Below, in pieces: positions 28,782 through 37,338 of a stretch of 64,000 nt of DNA. Each line of letters opens with the position of its first letter. The first letter of the stretch is position 1. Source of the DNA: Paraglaciecola mesophila KMM 241 (GTDB taxonomy: Bacteria > Pseudomonadota > Gammaproteobacteria > Enterobacterales > Alteromonadaceae); NCBI RefSeq assembly GCF_000315015.1, contig NZ_BAEP01000023.1, positions 1 through 64,000 on the forward strand, written 5' to 3'. Under the pieces are notes generated by a model. It had not been told where the DNA came from, ran no database searches, and was given only the letters and a program-made list of their open reading frames with translations. Position numbers and translations under genes: made by a program.

Positions 28782-30425
28782 ATGACGTTAAACGGCCGTA
28801 ACAAGATAAATTCAGTTATCTCAGTCTTATATTTGTGTGTGATTATGTGGGCGACAACGTCAGGAGCACAAGTGAGGGCAGAAAAACACGTTAAGCCTCA
28901 AGCGCCCGTGCTGAGCAAGGCAAAGGTAGACAGGCAAATACATAACATCATGGATAGCTTACATATTCCAGGTGTGGCGGTCGGCGTGATTAAAAATGGT
29001 AAGGTGGTGCTCAAGCAAAGCTATGGTGTGAAGAATATTCACAGCAATGAGCCTGTTAGTGCACAAAGCCTATTTAAAATTGCCTCGAACACCAAAGCCT
29101 TCACCGCTGCGGCATTGGCCATCTTAGTCGACGAAGGAAAGTTAAGTTGGGACGACCCAGTCGTTAAGCATTTGCCAGACTTTCAAATGCACGACCCATG
29201 GATAAGCACCCATTTTACCATTACGGATTTACTAACGCACAGAAGCGGATTAGGCCTAGGCGCGGGGGATTTAATGCTTTGGCCTGAGCCTTCGAGCTTT
29301 AGTCGCGCTGAAGTCGTACATAACCTGCGTTACTTAAAGCCTACGGGACAGTTTCGCGCAGATTACGCCTATGACAACCTTTTGTATATTGTCGCTGGCG
29401 AGGTGGTCGCTGCAGCAAGTGGCCAGTCTTGGGAGCAATTTATTGAAAAGCGCATCTTTGTGCCCCTAGGCATGCAGCATTGCTTTGCAGGTCACATACC
29501 TCAAGCGCAGCAAGCATTGGCGGCAACCCCGCATGGCATGGTAAACAATAAACTAGCGACCATAGTGCGTGATATAGATACCAGTAAGCCGAATGTATCA
29601 GGCGCCGCTGGCGGTATCCAATGCAGCCTAGAAGACATGCTAATTTGGGCACAAGTGCAGCTTGACCAAGGTATGACGGCAGATGGAAAACAACTGTTCT
29701 CATCTGCCCAGCATCAACAAATGTGGTCAGCAAAAACGATCATGCCGGTTTCAAATACGGATAAACGCCATAACCAGAGTCACTTTAGTGCCTACGGATT
29801 GGGTTGGCGCCTAAATGATGTAGATGGCAAGTTACGAGTGCATCACAGTGGTAGCTTGGCGGGGATGTATTCTTATGTAAGTTTCTTTCCAGAATTGGAT
29901 TTGGGCATAGTGGTACTGACTAACCAGCAATCGAGCGCAGCACGCAGTGCAATCATGTACACCCTAATGAAGCCCTACTTAGGCGATTATGAAACAGATT
30001 GGTTAAAGGTGTATGCGCCCAAGTTATCACCTTCAAGCAACAAGGCGTCAGGCAACTATATGGGGAATAACGAAGCCGTTCCCAAAACACAACAACCTGT
30101 TGCTTTGACTAACGGCTCCCTAAATGTAGCGTTAGGTGTTTATCGTGACGATTGGCTTGGGGATTTTTATTTAGAGCAAAAAGACGGCCGTATTCAGTTG
30201 CGCTCTAAAAGAGTGGTAAAGCTTGTGGGCGGCTTATATAGGGATGAAGAAAAAGACCGTTTTTTGGTGCGCTGGGATGACAGAAGTTTAGATGCTGATG
30301 TGTACGCCAAGCTCTACCGTGACCAGAATAATGGCATAACCTTTATGAAGCTTATCCCTGTGCACGCTAATATTGATTTTAGCTATGATTTCCAAGATCT
30401 CACTCTGCATAAAATAATTGATTAA
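28782..30425 (+). CDS. Exported beta-lactamase-fold serine hydrolase with C-terminal DUF3471-like region
   Basis: A signal peptide (about 1-35) leads into a class C beta-lactamase/PBP4*-type domain with the motifs ASNTK (SxxK), YDN (YxN) and HHSG in place of KTG. A C-terminal beta-rich region (about 445-545) resembles DUF3471, common in this family. It follows the amidase fusion by 60 bases on the same strand, so the two probably share a transcript. Likely activity is D-aminopeptidase, carboxypeptidase or amidase-type cleavage of muropeptides rather than antibiotic resistance. Family firm; reaction unknown. Confidence 0.88.
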   Translation: MTLNGRNKINSVISVLYLCVIMWATTSGAQVRAEKHVKPQAPVLSKAKVDRQIHNIMDSLHIPGVAVGVIKNGKVVLKQSYGVKNIHSNEPVSAQSLFKIASNTKAFTAAALAILVDEGKLSWDDPVVKHLPDFQMHDPWISTHFTITDLLTHRSGLGLGAGDLMLWPEPSSFSRAEVVHNLRYLKPTGQFRADYAYDNLLYIVAGEVVAAASGQSWEQFIEKRIFVPLGMQHCFAGHIPQAQQALAATPHGMVNNKLATIVRDIDTSKPNVSGAAGGIQCSLEDMLIWAQVQLDQGMTADGKQLFSSAQHQQMWSAKTIMPVSNTDKRHNQSHFSAYGLGWRLNDVDGKLRVHHSGSLAGMYSYVSFFPELDLGIVVLTNQQSSAARSAIMYTLMKPYLGDYETDWLKVYAPKLSPSSNKASGNYMGNNEAVPKTQQPVALTNGSLNVALGVYRDDWLGDFYLEQKDGRIQLRSKRVVKLVGGLYRDEEKDRFLVRWDDRSLDADVYAKLYRDQNNGITFMKLIPVHANIDFSYDFQDLTLHKIID

Positions 30426-30461
30426 ATCACTGATAAATAAAGTTTTTTATGATTTAAATTT

Positions 30462-30484
30462 GGGCGTTATATAACGCTCATTTT
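30462..30484 (+). terminator. Probable terminator after the second hydrolase
   Basis: GGGCGTTAT and ATAACGCTC pair over 9 positions (one G-U), followed by ATTTT. The U-run is short, so strength is uncertain. It would mark the right end of the muropeptide locus. Confidence 0.55.
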
Positions 30485-30688
30485 GATACAAAAATAAATA
30501 TCATTTTTTTGCAAAAAAATGTTGATTTAATCTACGTAACGCCTATATTCCGCACCAATATCATTGCCCAGACCATCCTACTGATGTGGCAAGCATGAGC
30601 TGTTAATTTTCTAATTGATTTTGCTTGGCTTGTGGCGCTGACGGCGTGTCCTAAATACAAGTCAAATTGCTATTTGGAGCGCTGTAAA

Positions 30689-32155
30689 ATGTTTAAAACG
30701 ATTGTTGTGGTGGATAATGCCGAAGGCTTCCCTGAGCTGGACGCGACCGTGATTGATTTTGCCCAGTATCTTGCCGACTATCCTAAAGTAGGCGAGCCTA
30801 AAACCCGTATTATTAACCTATGTGACACAGATAAATATCTGAGTCAGGGGTACTACTGCTCGTTATTGGCTGAAGCACGCCAACACAAGGTGTTACCAAG
30901 CGTAAACACCATTAACGATTTGAGTGAATCGTTGACTGACCAAAGCAACATATTGACCCCAGTGCCCAAATACATGAGCACGGATTTATACGCTCATATT
31001 GACGATGAATTACCCCAAGAAATTTTGGTGTTTTTCGGCTGGTCGCAAAACGAGCGCCACAAACGAATTGCTAAGCACGTGTTTGAACGCTTTCCTGCGC
31101 CTATTTTGCGCTTAACCTTTAGCCGCGACGAGAAAGGCTTGAGCGTGCAACCAAAAGCCTTGGGTATCCGTGAAATTGATCCAAGCCTATGGCCGCTATT
31201 TGCGGAGCGCTTAGAGCATTTTACCCAGAAGTATTGGCGTAGTCGTAGCAACAAAAAACGTTTCCGTTGGGACATGGCTATTCTGGTAAACCCAGAAGAA
31301 AAGACTGCGCCTAGTGACAGCAAGGCAATCCAGAACTTTGTGAAAGCAGCAGAGCAGGTGGGTATTAACGCTGAGGTGATCACCGCCAAACAAGGGCCTA
31401 TGATCAGTCAATTCGATGCATTGTTTATTCGTGAAACGACCGCGATAAACCATCATACTTACCAACTTGCTCGTAAGGGTGAACAAGAAGGGTTAGAAGT
31501 GATTGATGATGCCACTTCTATTTTGCGTTGCTGCAACAAGGTGTTTTTGCACGATGCGTTTAGCTACAACAAAGTACCGTCACCGAAGAGTCGTTTTGTG
31601 TCGAATTCGAGCGACCAAACCTGTGAGCTGTTAGAAGCTGAGTTTAACTACCCTATGGTATTAAAACTGCCTGAAAGCTCTTTCTCGATTGGTGTGTTTA
31701 AAGTTGAAAACTTGGTTGAGCTAAAACTTAAGTTGGTTGAAATGTTACGCCAGTCAGCCTTAGTGCTGATCCAAGAGTTCGTGTACACAGACTACGATTG
31801 GCGTATCGGTGTGCTAAACGGCCGTGCGATTTACGCTTGCCGTTACTTTATGGCACGTAACCATTGGCAAATTTACAACCATAGCTCGAAGAAACACTTC
31901 TCTGGTGACTTTGAAACCTTGCCTACGTTTGAAGTGCCTAAGCCGGTGCTTGATGCAGCGGTAAAAGCCAGCGCCATTGTGGGTAAAGGTTTGTACGGTG
32001 TAGACATCAAACAAGTCAACAATCAGGTTTACGTGATTGAAGTGAATGACAACCCAAGCTTAGAGTCGAAAGTGGAAGATTTGTACTTAGGCAAAGAGCT
32101 ATACATGTTGGTGATGCAAGAATTCGCTAACCGTCTTGAGCTACGAGGCAAATAA
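30689..32155 (+). CDS. RimK-like ATP-grasp ligase with N-terminal RLAN-type domain
   Basis: The C-terminal half (about residues 290-485) is an ATP-grasp domain, with LKLPESSFSIGVFKV, LIQEFVYTDYDWRIGVLNG and Mg-binding VIEVNDNPSLESKVED. The N-terminal half (about 1-190) is the separate domain found in this long RimK-like group. The enzyme should form a peptide-like bond by joining an amino acid to a carboxylate using ATP. ATG 30689 has GGAG upstream; an upstream in-frame extension does not. The next gene starts one base after its stop, so the ligase and the GNAT-C39 protein probably act together. Substrate unknown. Confidence 0.88.
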   Translation: MFKTIVVVDNAEGFPELDATVIDFAQYLADYPKVGEPKTRIINLCDTDKYLSQGYYCSLLAEARQHKVLPSVNTINDLSESLTDQSNILTPVPKYMSTDLYAHIDDELPQEILVFFGWSQNERHKRIAKHVFERFPAPILRLTFSRDEKGLSVQPKALGIREIDPSLWPLFAERLEHFTQKYWRSRSNKKRFRWDMAILVNPEEKTAPSDSKAIQNFVKAAEQVGINAEVITAKQGPMISQFDALFIRETTAINHHTYQLARKGEQEGLEVIDDATSILRCCNKVFLHDAFSYNKVPSPKSRFVSNSSDQTCELLEAEFNYPMVLKLPESSFSIGVFKVENLVELKLKLVEMLRQSALVLIQEFVYTDYDWRIGVLNGRAIYACRYFMARNHWQIYNHSSKKHFSGDFETLPTFEVPKPVLDAAVKASAIVGKGLYGVDIKQVNNQVYVIEVNDNPSLESKVEDLYLGKELYMLVMQEFANRLELRGK

Positions 32156-32156
32156 G

Positions 32157-33347
32157 ATGTCCCTTGGACACAAATTACAGCAAGAATCGTCACCTGAAAA
32201 CGCAGTAGTAGAGGCCAACAAACCCACGCTGAATAGCGTTAAAACTGTGAGCATTCGGAATGCTCAAGTAGATGACATTGCGCAGCTGGTGGAATTAGAG
32301 AATGCGAGTTTTCAATCTGATCGTCTGAGCCAACGCCGTTTTATGCATTGGCTCAAGGCTACGGATAGTCATCGGGTTTTTATGGTTGCTACCCACGATG
32401 ATAACGTTCTGGGTTACGGCTTAGTGATCATGCGCAAAGGCACGCGCTTGGCACGCTTATATTCAATTGCCGTGAGCACAAGTGCCCAAGGCATGGGCGT
32501 GGGCAAAAAACTACTATTGGCCCTTGAGCAGCAAACCCTTGAGCAAGACAAGCTATTTATGCGCCTTGAAGTGGCAACGAATAACACGGGTGCGATTAAG
32601 TTATACGAGAGCTTGGGATATCGTACCTTTGGTACGTACGCCAATTACTATCAAGGCTCGATAGATGCGCTGCGGATGCAAAAACCAATTCGCCAAAGTC
32701 TGTCTTTGCAAACCTTGCCTGAGTACCCTTGGTATCAGCAAACAACGGAGTTTACCTGTGGCCCGTCGTCTTTGATGATGGCTATGGCCAACCTGAATGC
32801 TGAATTGGATATGTCGCAATCGCTGGAATTGGACATTTGGCGTCAAGCAACAACGATCTTCATGACCTCTGGGCATGGTGGTTGCCATCCGATAGGGTTG
32901 GCGTTAGCCGCTCATTCATTGGGGTTCGAAGTAACGGCTTACGTGAATACCAAGGCGCCATTGTTTATTGATGGTGTACGCAGTGAGCACAAAAAGTACA
33001 TCATGCAAGCAGTGGATCGGCAATTTTTACAACAAGCTAAAGCCCAGGGGATCAAGATTATTTATACCGATCCTGACGTCAAAGCTTTGCACAAAGGGCT
33101 GTCTAAAGGGGCTGCGGTCATTAGCTTGATTAGCACCTATCAGCTAGATGGGAAAAAAATACCGCACTGGGTAACAGTTACACACATAGATGAAGATTGT
33201 TTGTACCTGCATGACCCAGATCCAGATGATTTGCATCCGCAACCGATGGACTGTCAGCATATACCCATTGCGCGGGAAGACTTTTTTAGCATGTCTGCAT
33301 TTGGTAAAAGTAAATTGCGTACAGCGTTGTTGATTACCAAAAAATAG
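32157..33347 (+). CDS. GNAT acetyltransferase fused to a C39-like cysteine peptidase
   Basis: Residues about 30-175 are a GNAT N-acetyltransferase domain with the acetyl-CoA loop QGMGVGKKL and a RimI-like end (ATNNTGAIKLYESLGY). Residues about 188-395 are a C39-like papain-fold peptidase (DUF3335 type) with Cys201 in TEFTCGPSSLMMA and a His/Asp pair in HWVTVTHIDED..LYLHDPDP. There is no membrane segment or ABC domain, so it is a soluble, cytosolic-type peptidase. ATG 32157 is preferred over TTG 32136 because GAGG lies before it and TTG overlaps the ligase. Coupled to the ATP-grasp gene. A modification-and-trimming role is inferred. Confidence 0.88.
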   Translation: MSLGHKLQQESSPENAVVEANKPTLNSVKTVSIRNAQVDDIAQLVELENASFQSDRLSQRRFMHWLKATDSHRVFMVATHDDNVLGYGLVIMRKGTRLARLYSIAVSTSAQGMGVGKKLLLALEQQTLEQDKLFMRLEVATNNTGAIKLYESLGYRTFGTYANYYQGSIDALRMQKPIRQSLSLQTLPEYPWYQQTTEFTCGPSSLMMAMANLNAELDMSQSLELDIWRQATTIFMTSGHGGCHPIGLALAAHSLGFEVTAYVNTKAPLFIDGVRSEHKKYIMQAVDRQFLQQAKAQGIKIIYTDPDVKALHKGLSKGAAVISLISTYQLDGKKIPHWVTVTHIDEDCLYLHDPDPDDLHPQPMDCQHIPIAREDFFSMSAFGKSKLRTALLITKK

Positions 33348-33371
33348 ATTAAAAACAATTTGTTATAATTG

Positions 33372-33398
33372 AAGGTCTGCTTGGTGCAGGCCTTTTTT
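33372..33398 (+). terminator. Terminator after the GNAT-C39 gene
   Basis: AAGGTCTGC pairs with GCAGGCCTT (one G-U pair), loop TTGGT, followed by TTTT. It lies 25 bases after the stop codon. Confidence 0.88.
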
Positions 33399-33750
33399 AT
33401 CGTGAATACGAATTTTTTTGCCGTTCCAATCGCCATGATTAACAGTGAACCAAGACAGCAAAAAAGTCGTAAAGCATCTAATCGGTCGAGTTCTGCTTAT
33501 TTGGTCTGAGGATTGCTTAGGTTAGCAGTTGTATATTTAACCTGGGTTGGCTCGTGATCCCTCTCATACATAAAGTATGGCTGTGTTATAGTCGTAGTCA
33601 GTAACTACTGTCTAATAACACATGAGGGTAAGCAATCAGTTTACTCTACAGTTTTTTGTTAATCCTCTAGCGAATTAACTCGGTCATCAGGCCGCAACAA
33701 TAACGAAAGCTAAAAATTGGATTACAAATACCCAACAAGAAGGAATCAAC
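33399..33750. other. Intergenic region before the signalling cluster
   Basis: About 350 bases without a gene. It should carry the promoter of the response-regulator operon. I see no clear sigma-54 site, repeat or RNA gene. Confidence 0.35.
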
Positions 33751-35082
33751 GTGTCTCAAATATTATTAGTCGATGATGATAAGGAATTTACCGACGTAGC
33801 GAGTAATATTATCGAGTTTTTAGGCCATGACGTCGAAATAGCTAACAATTTAGAAGAAGCCTACAACTGCATCGAGTTTCAGCGCTTCGACCATATATTG
33901 CTCGATTTCATGTTACCTGACGGTAGTGCGTTGCATTTAATAGACAAATTAAACACTCAGGACAAAGTCCCATTTGTGACCTTGATCACTGGGCACCCAT
34001 CGGTGAAAAGCATTATCTCTGGTATGTGCGGACCTAACGTTAACTATCTTGTTAAGCCGTTGCAGCGCGAAGATTTAGAGTTGGTGTTATCTGGTAAAAG
34101 AAAGGCTGTGAAAAAAGCCAAATCATCTTCTATCACTAAGCACTTTGGTTGCTTGGTGGGTGAGTCTGCCCCCATGCAAGAACTCTACGAAATGATTGAC
34201 CGCGTGGGTAAAACCAATGCCAATGTCATGCTAATGGGCGAAAGTGGTGTCGGTAAAGAAGTCGTTGCCCACGCCATTCATACCGCAAGTGACGTTGAAG
34301 GGCCGCTTGTGGCAACCAACTGTGGCGCGTTATCTAGAGAGCTCATTGGTAGCGAGCTGTTTGGTCATGAGAAAGGTTCATTCACTGGCGCTGTAGGGCG
34401 TAAAATTGGTGTGTTTGAGCAAGCCCAACAAGGCACTTTATTTCTTGATGAGATAACGGAAATGCCATTAGAAATGCAGCCTAACTTACTGCGCGTGTTA
34501 GAAAGTAAACGCGTTACCCGAGTCGGCGCCGTAAAAGATACACCAGTTGATTGCCGGGTGATCTCAGCCACCAACCGTACAGTTGAAGAGATTGCACAAA
34601 GCAAGGTGTTGCGCGAAGACATTTACTTCCGTTTAGCTGTATTCCCCATCACTATTCCACCACTGCGTGAACGTCTGGCGGACATTCCACTCTTGGCCAC
34701 TGCGTTTATCGAGCAATTAAATGCAGAAAACGACACTAACTTTGCGTGGCAGAACGAGCAATTAGATCAATTAAAAGCGTATGGCTGGCCGGGTAACATT
34801 CGTGAATTGCGCCATGCTATCCACAGAGCCTTCATTATGAGCGACCCAAAAGGCACAGAAGTCACCTTGCCAAAAAATTTCGAGTCCCCGTTTGCTAAGA
34901 ATCAAACTTCGACTAATCAGGTTACGGCTGGCCAAACGATAGATGACGTAGAAAAAGAACTGATCCGTGTGACATTGGAAAAGGTAGAAGGCAACAAAAC
35001 CTTAGCCGCTGAAATGCTTGGCATCAGTACCAAGACTTTATATAACCGTTTAAATGCTTGGGAAAATCAAGCTCAGGGATAA
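33751..35082 (+). CDS. NtrC-family sigma-54 response regulator
   Basis: A receiver domain (about 1-115; Asp52 in LLDFMLPDG, preceded by VDDD) is followed by an AAA+ sigma-54 activation domain (about 140-375; Walker A GESGVGKE at 163-170, sigma-54 contact loop GSFTGA at 209-214) and a Fis-type HTH (about 400-440, NKTLAAEMLGISTKTLYNRL). All parts needed to activate RpoN promoters are present. GTG start with AAGGA 6 bases upstream. It is followed after 3 bases by the DHp-only gene and then by a CHASE3 kinase. Target genes are unknown. Confidence 0.95.
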   Translation: MSQILLVDDDKEFTDVASNIIEFLGHDVEIANNLEEAYNCIEFQRFDHILLDFMLPDGSALHLIDKLNTQDKVPFVTLITGHPSVKSIISGMCGPNVNYLVKPLQREDLELVLSGKRKAVKKAKSSSITKHFGCLVGESAPMQELYEMIDRVGKTNANVMLMGESGVGKEVVAHAIHTASDVEGPLVATNCGALSRELIGSELFGHEKGSFTGAVGRKIGVFEQAQQGTLFLDEITEMPLEMQPNLLRVLESKRVTRVGAVKDTPVDCRVISATNRTVEEIAQSKVLREDIYFRLAVFPITIPPLRERLADIPLLATAFIEQLNAENDTNFAWQNEQLDQLKAYGWPGNIRELRHAIHRAFIMSDPKGTEVTLPKNFESPFAKNQTSTNQVTAGQTIDDVEKELIRVTLEKVEGNKTLAAEMLGISTKTLYNRLNAWENQAQG

Positions 35083-35085
35083 ATC

Positions 35086-35319
35086 ATGCAATCATCACAA
35101 GGCGCGCAGCCCGTTACAACGAACTCTTTAATACACGATGTGCGTAACCCATTGAATCGCATTTCTATGCAAGCTGAAATGGTTAAACTTGTGTTGGAAA
35201 ATGACATGCCCAAGGAAAAGGCAATTGCTGCTTTGGACAAGATCCTCGTCGCCTGTCAAGACAGCAGCGCGGCGCTACAAAAGCTGGCTGAGCACTCACG
35301 CTCAGATGCCGAGTCTTAA
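35086..35319 (+). CDS. Stand-alone DHp (HisKA-like) protein, second copy
   Basis: This 77-residue protein carries the H-box HDVRNPLNRI (His17) and nothing else of a histidine kinase. It aligns without gaps to the protein at 1506-1733 from the H-box onward, including conserved AE, LE and IL-x-x-C positions. It begins 3 bases after the sigma-54 regulator's stop with CAGGGA before its ATG, so the two are co-expressed. A role in phosphotransfer to, or dephosphorylation of, the adjacent regulator is plausible; a purely structural dimerisation role is also possible. Confidence 0.8.
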   Translation: MQSSQGAQPVTTNSLIHDVRNPLNRISMQAEMVKLVLENDMPKEKAIAALDKILVACQDSSAALQKLAEHSRSDAES

Positions 35320-35381
35320 TTTTCCGCGCGTTTCGAACGATTCGAAGTAAAGCATCGACAGCTCATATTTAAAGGACGATT

Positions 35382-36863
35382 ATGCACGTTAAACGCCTGT
35401 TTGGTAATACCACTGCGACCTGGGTCATTATCTCTGTCATAGTGGTGGGCATCATAGGGACAAACTTATCTATCGCGTTAAACACGGTTAATCAGCTTTC
35501 TACCGTGCAAACTGACCTAGATAAAACCAGCAATATTATTGTACGTCTCGAAAGTCTGCATTTGTCCGTAGTGGTCGCCGAATCAGGCCAGCGTGGGTAT
35601 TTATTGACCGAGTACGAAGAATATCTCAATCCTTATCACGCTGAATTACAGACCCTCGACGAGAAAATAGCGTTGGTACGAAACATCAAGTCGGATGTGG
35701 CTGGGCAAAAAGAGCGCATCGACGACTTGCTGGTCTTGATCGGTGAGAAAATTACCGAACTGACCAGCACTGTAGATTTAGCGTTAGAGCAGCGTGAAAA
35801 ATCGGCGCTCAGGCAAATTATGACCAACCGCGGGCGTGATCTATATCGGGAAATCCGTAAGACCATGCAACAGTTAATTGGTAGCGAGTACCAGCATAGG
35901 CAAACACTGTATACCCAATTAAAAAGTATACAACGTGATGCCAAAGTTAACTTTGGGGTGTCAGCTGTGACCAGTGGCTTACTGGTCATAGGCATGTTTT
36001 TAATGGCGCGCATTAATTTAAGAATTAGTAACCGCTATCAGGATGACTTGGAAGAGCAGAACGAGCTACTTCAGGAAAAGGTCGATTTGCGCACTCAAGA
36101 GCTAACGGTATACTCCGAAGAACTCAGCCGCAGTAACCGAGAATTGGAAGATTTTGCCTTTGTCGCCTCCCATGACTTACAAGAGCCGTTGCGAAAAATA
36201 CAAGCCTTTAGTGATCGCCTGACCACTATTTACAAAGACCAATTAGACGAGCGCGGTGTCGACTACATTAAACGAATGACCACTGCTGCTTTTCGTATGT
36301 CTACCTTAATCAATGATTTACTTGAGTTTTCTCGAATTACTACGCGGGGAAAAGAGTTCGTTGAAGTAGAATTAAACAGCGTTTTGGATGAAGTTTTGGG
36401 TGATTTGGAAATTGCTATTGCAGAAACAGGTGCGCAAATCGAAATCGCGCCGTTGCCAAAAGTCTGTGCCGATCCTAGTCAGATGTATCAGTTGTTTCTT
36501 AATGTGCTATCCAATGGTCTGAAGTTCCACAAGGTCGATGTGGCGCCTGTTATTAGCGTGTCAGTGGAGCAAAAAGAGTTGCGTGATGAGCTTCAGCATG
36601 TTGATGTGCCAAGTTGCATTGTGACAATTAAAGATAACGGTATCGGTTTCGAGCAAACCTATGCTGACAAAATATTTTCGCCTTTTCAGCGACTTCATGG
36701 TCGTACAGCGTATAAAGGAACGGGGATTGGCTTAGCCGTATGCCGCCGCATTGTTGAGCGTCATGGTGGTACCATTACCGCATTAAGTAGCCCGAATGAA
36801 GGGGCTGAGTTTACAATTACATTGCCGATAGACGCAGTCGTTAACAAATATATGGGAGAATAG
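35382..36863 (+). CDS. CHASE3 sensor histidine kinase
   Basis: Membrane segments at about 13-34 and 190-212 flank a periplasmic CHASE3 domain (VVAESGQRGYLLTEYEEYLNPY). A coiled-coil linker (about 220-255) leads to a HisKA domain with His264 in VASHDLQEPLRKI and a HATPase domain (NGLKFH, DNGIGFE, GTGIGLAVCRR). The DLQEPLR type of H-box is shared with phytochrome-like kinases that pair with small CheY-like partners, and such a gene follows immediately. AAGGACG precedes the ATG. The signal sensed is unknown. Confidence 0.94.
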   Translation: MHVKRLFGNTTATWVIISVIVVGIIGTNLSIALNTVNQLSTVQTDLDKTSNIIVRLESLHLSVVVAESGQRGYLLTEYEEYLNPYHAELQTLDEKIALVRNIKSDVAGQKERIDDLLVLIGEKITELTSTVDLALEQREKSALRQIMTNRGRDLYREIRKTMQQLIGSEYQHRQTLYTQLKSIQRDAKVNFGVSAVTSGLLVIGMFLMARINLRISNRYQDDLEEQNELLQEKVDLRTQELTVYSEELSRSNRELEDFAFVASHDLQEPLRKIQAFSDRLTTIYKDQLDERGVDYIKRMTTAAFRMSTLINDLLEFSRITTRGKEFVEVELNSVLDEVLGDLEIAIAETGAQIEIAPLPKVCADPSQMYQLFLNVLSNGLKFHKVDVAPVISVSVEQKELRDELQHVDVPSCIVTIKDNGIGFEQTYADKIFSPFQRLHGRTAYKGTGIGLAVCRRIVERHGGTITALSSPNEGAEFTITLPIDAVVNKYMGE

Positions 36864-36864
36864 A

Positions 36865-37323
36865 GTGCCTTTTACAAAAGCCAAACCAATCGTGATATTA
36901 ATGGCAGATGACGATGAAGACGACCGTTTGCTAGCACAAGACGCCTTGCGTGAAAGTCGGGTATTAAATGAATTGCACTGCGTGGAAGACGGCGTACAGC
37001 TGCTTGAGTATTTGCGTAAAGAAGGTAAATACAGCGAAGCCGATGCGGCGCCAAGACCAGGGTTGATTCTACTCGATTTGAACATGCCTCGAATGGATGG
37101 TCGCGAGGCGCTGGAGCAAATTAAACTTGATCCAAGTTTACGCAGTATTCCGATTGTTATTTTAACGACGTCAGCGCAAGAAGAAGACATGGTAAAAGGC
37201 TACGATTTAGGGGCTGCATCTTACATCACTAAGCCTGTCACCTTTGAAGGCTTGGTAGCGCTAATGAGCGCACTAGGTAAATACTGGGTCGAGTTCGTAG
37301 AATTACCTACTAGCAACAATTAA
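36865..37323 (+). CDS. Single-domain response regulator (Rcp1/CheY-like)
   Basis: The whole protein is one receiver domain with acidic cluster DDDEDD near residues 14-19, phospho-Asp in LLDLNMPRMDG and Lys in ITKPV. It starts with GTG one base after the kinase stop, with GGGAGA upstream. This long-loop type of receiver commonly partners CHASE3/phytochrome-type kinases. It has no output domain, so it must act by protein contact or relay phosphate to the hybrid kinase downstream. Confidence 0.93.
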   Translation: MPFTKAKPIVILMADDDEDDRLLAQDALRESRVLNELHCVEDGVQLLEYLRKEGKYSEADAAPRPGLILLDLNMPRMDGREALEQIKLDPSLRSIPIVILTTSAQEEDMVKGYDLGAASYITKPVTFEGLVALMSALGKYWVEFVELPTSNN

Positions 37324-37338
37324 GGTCAGCCAACACTC

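Noticed and set aside
28782-30425. Antibiotic-resistance beta-lactamase
   Set aside because: Although it has the fold, the HSG third motif, the C-terminal DUF3471-like region and the muropeptide context point to a peptidase-type hydrolase.
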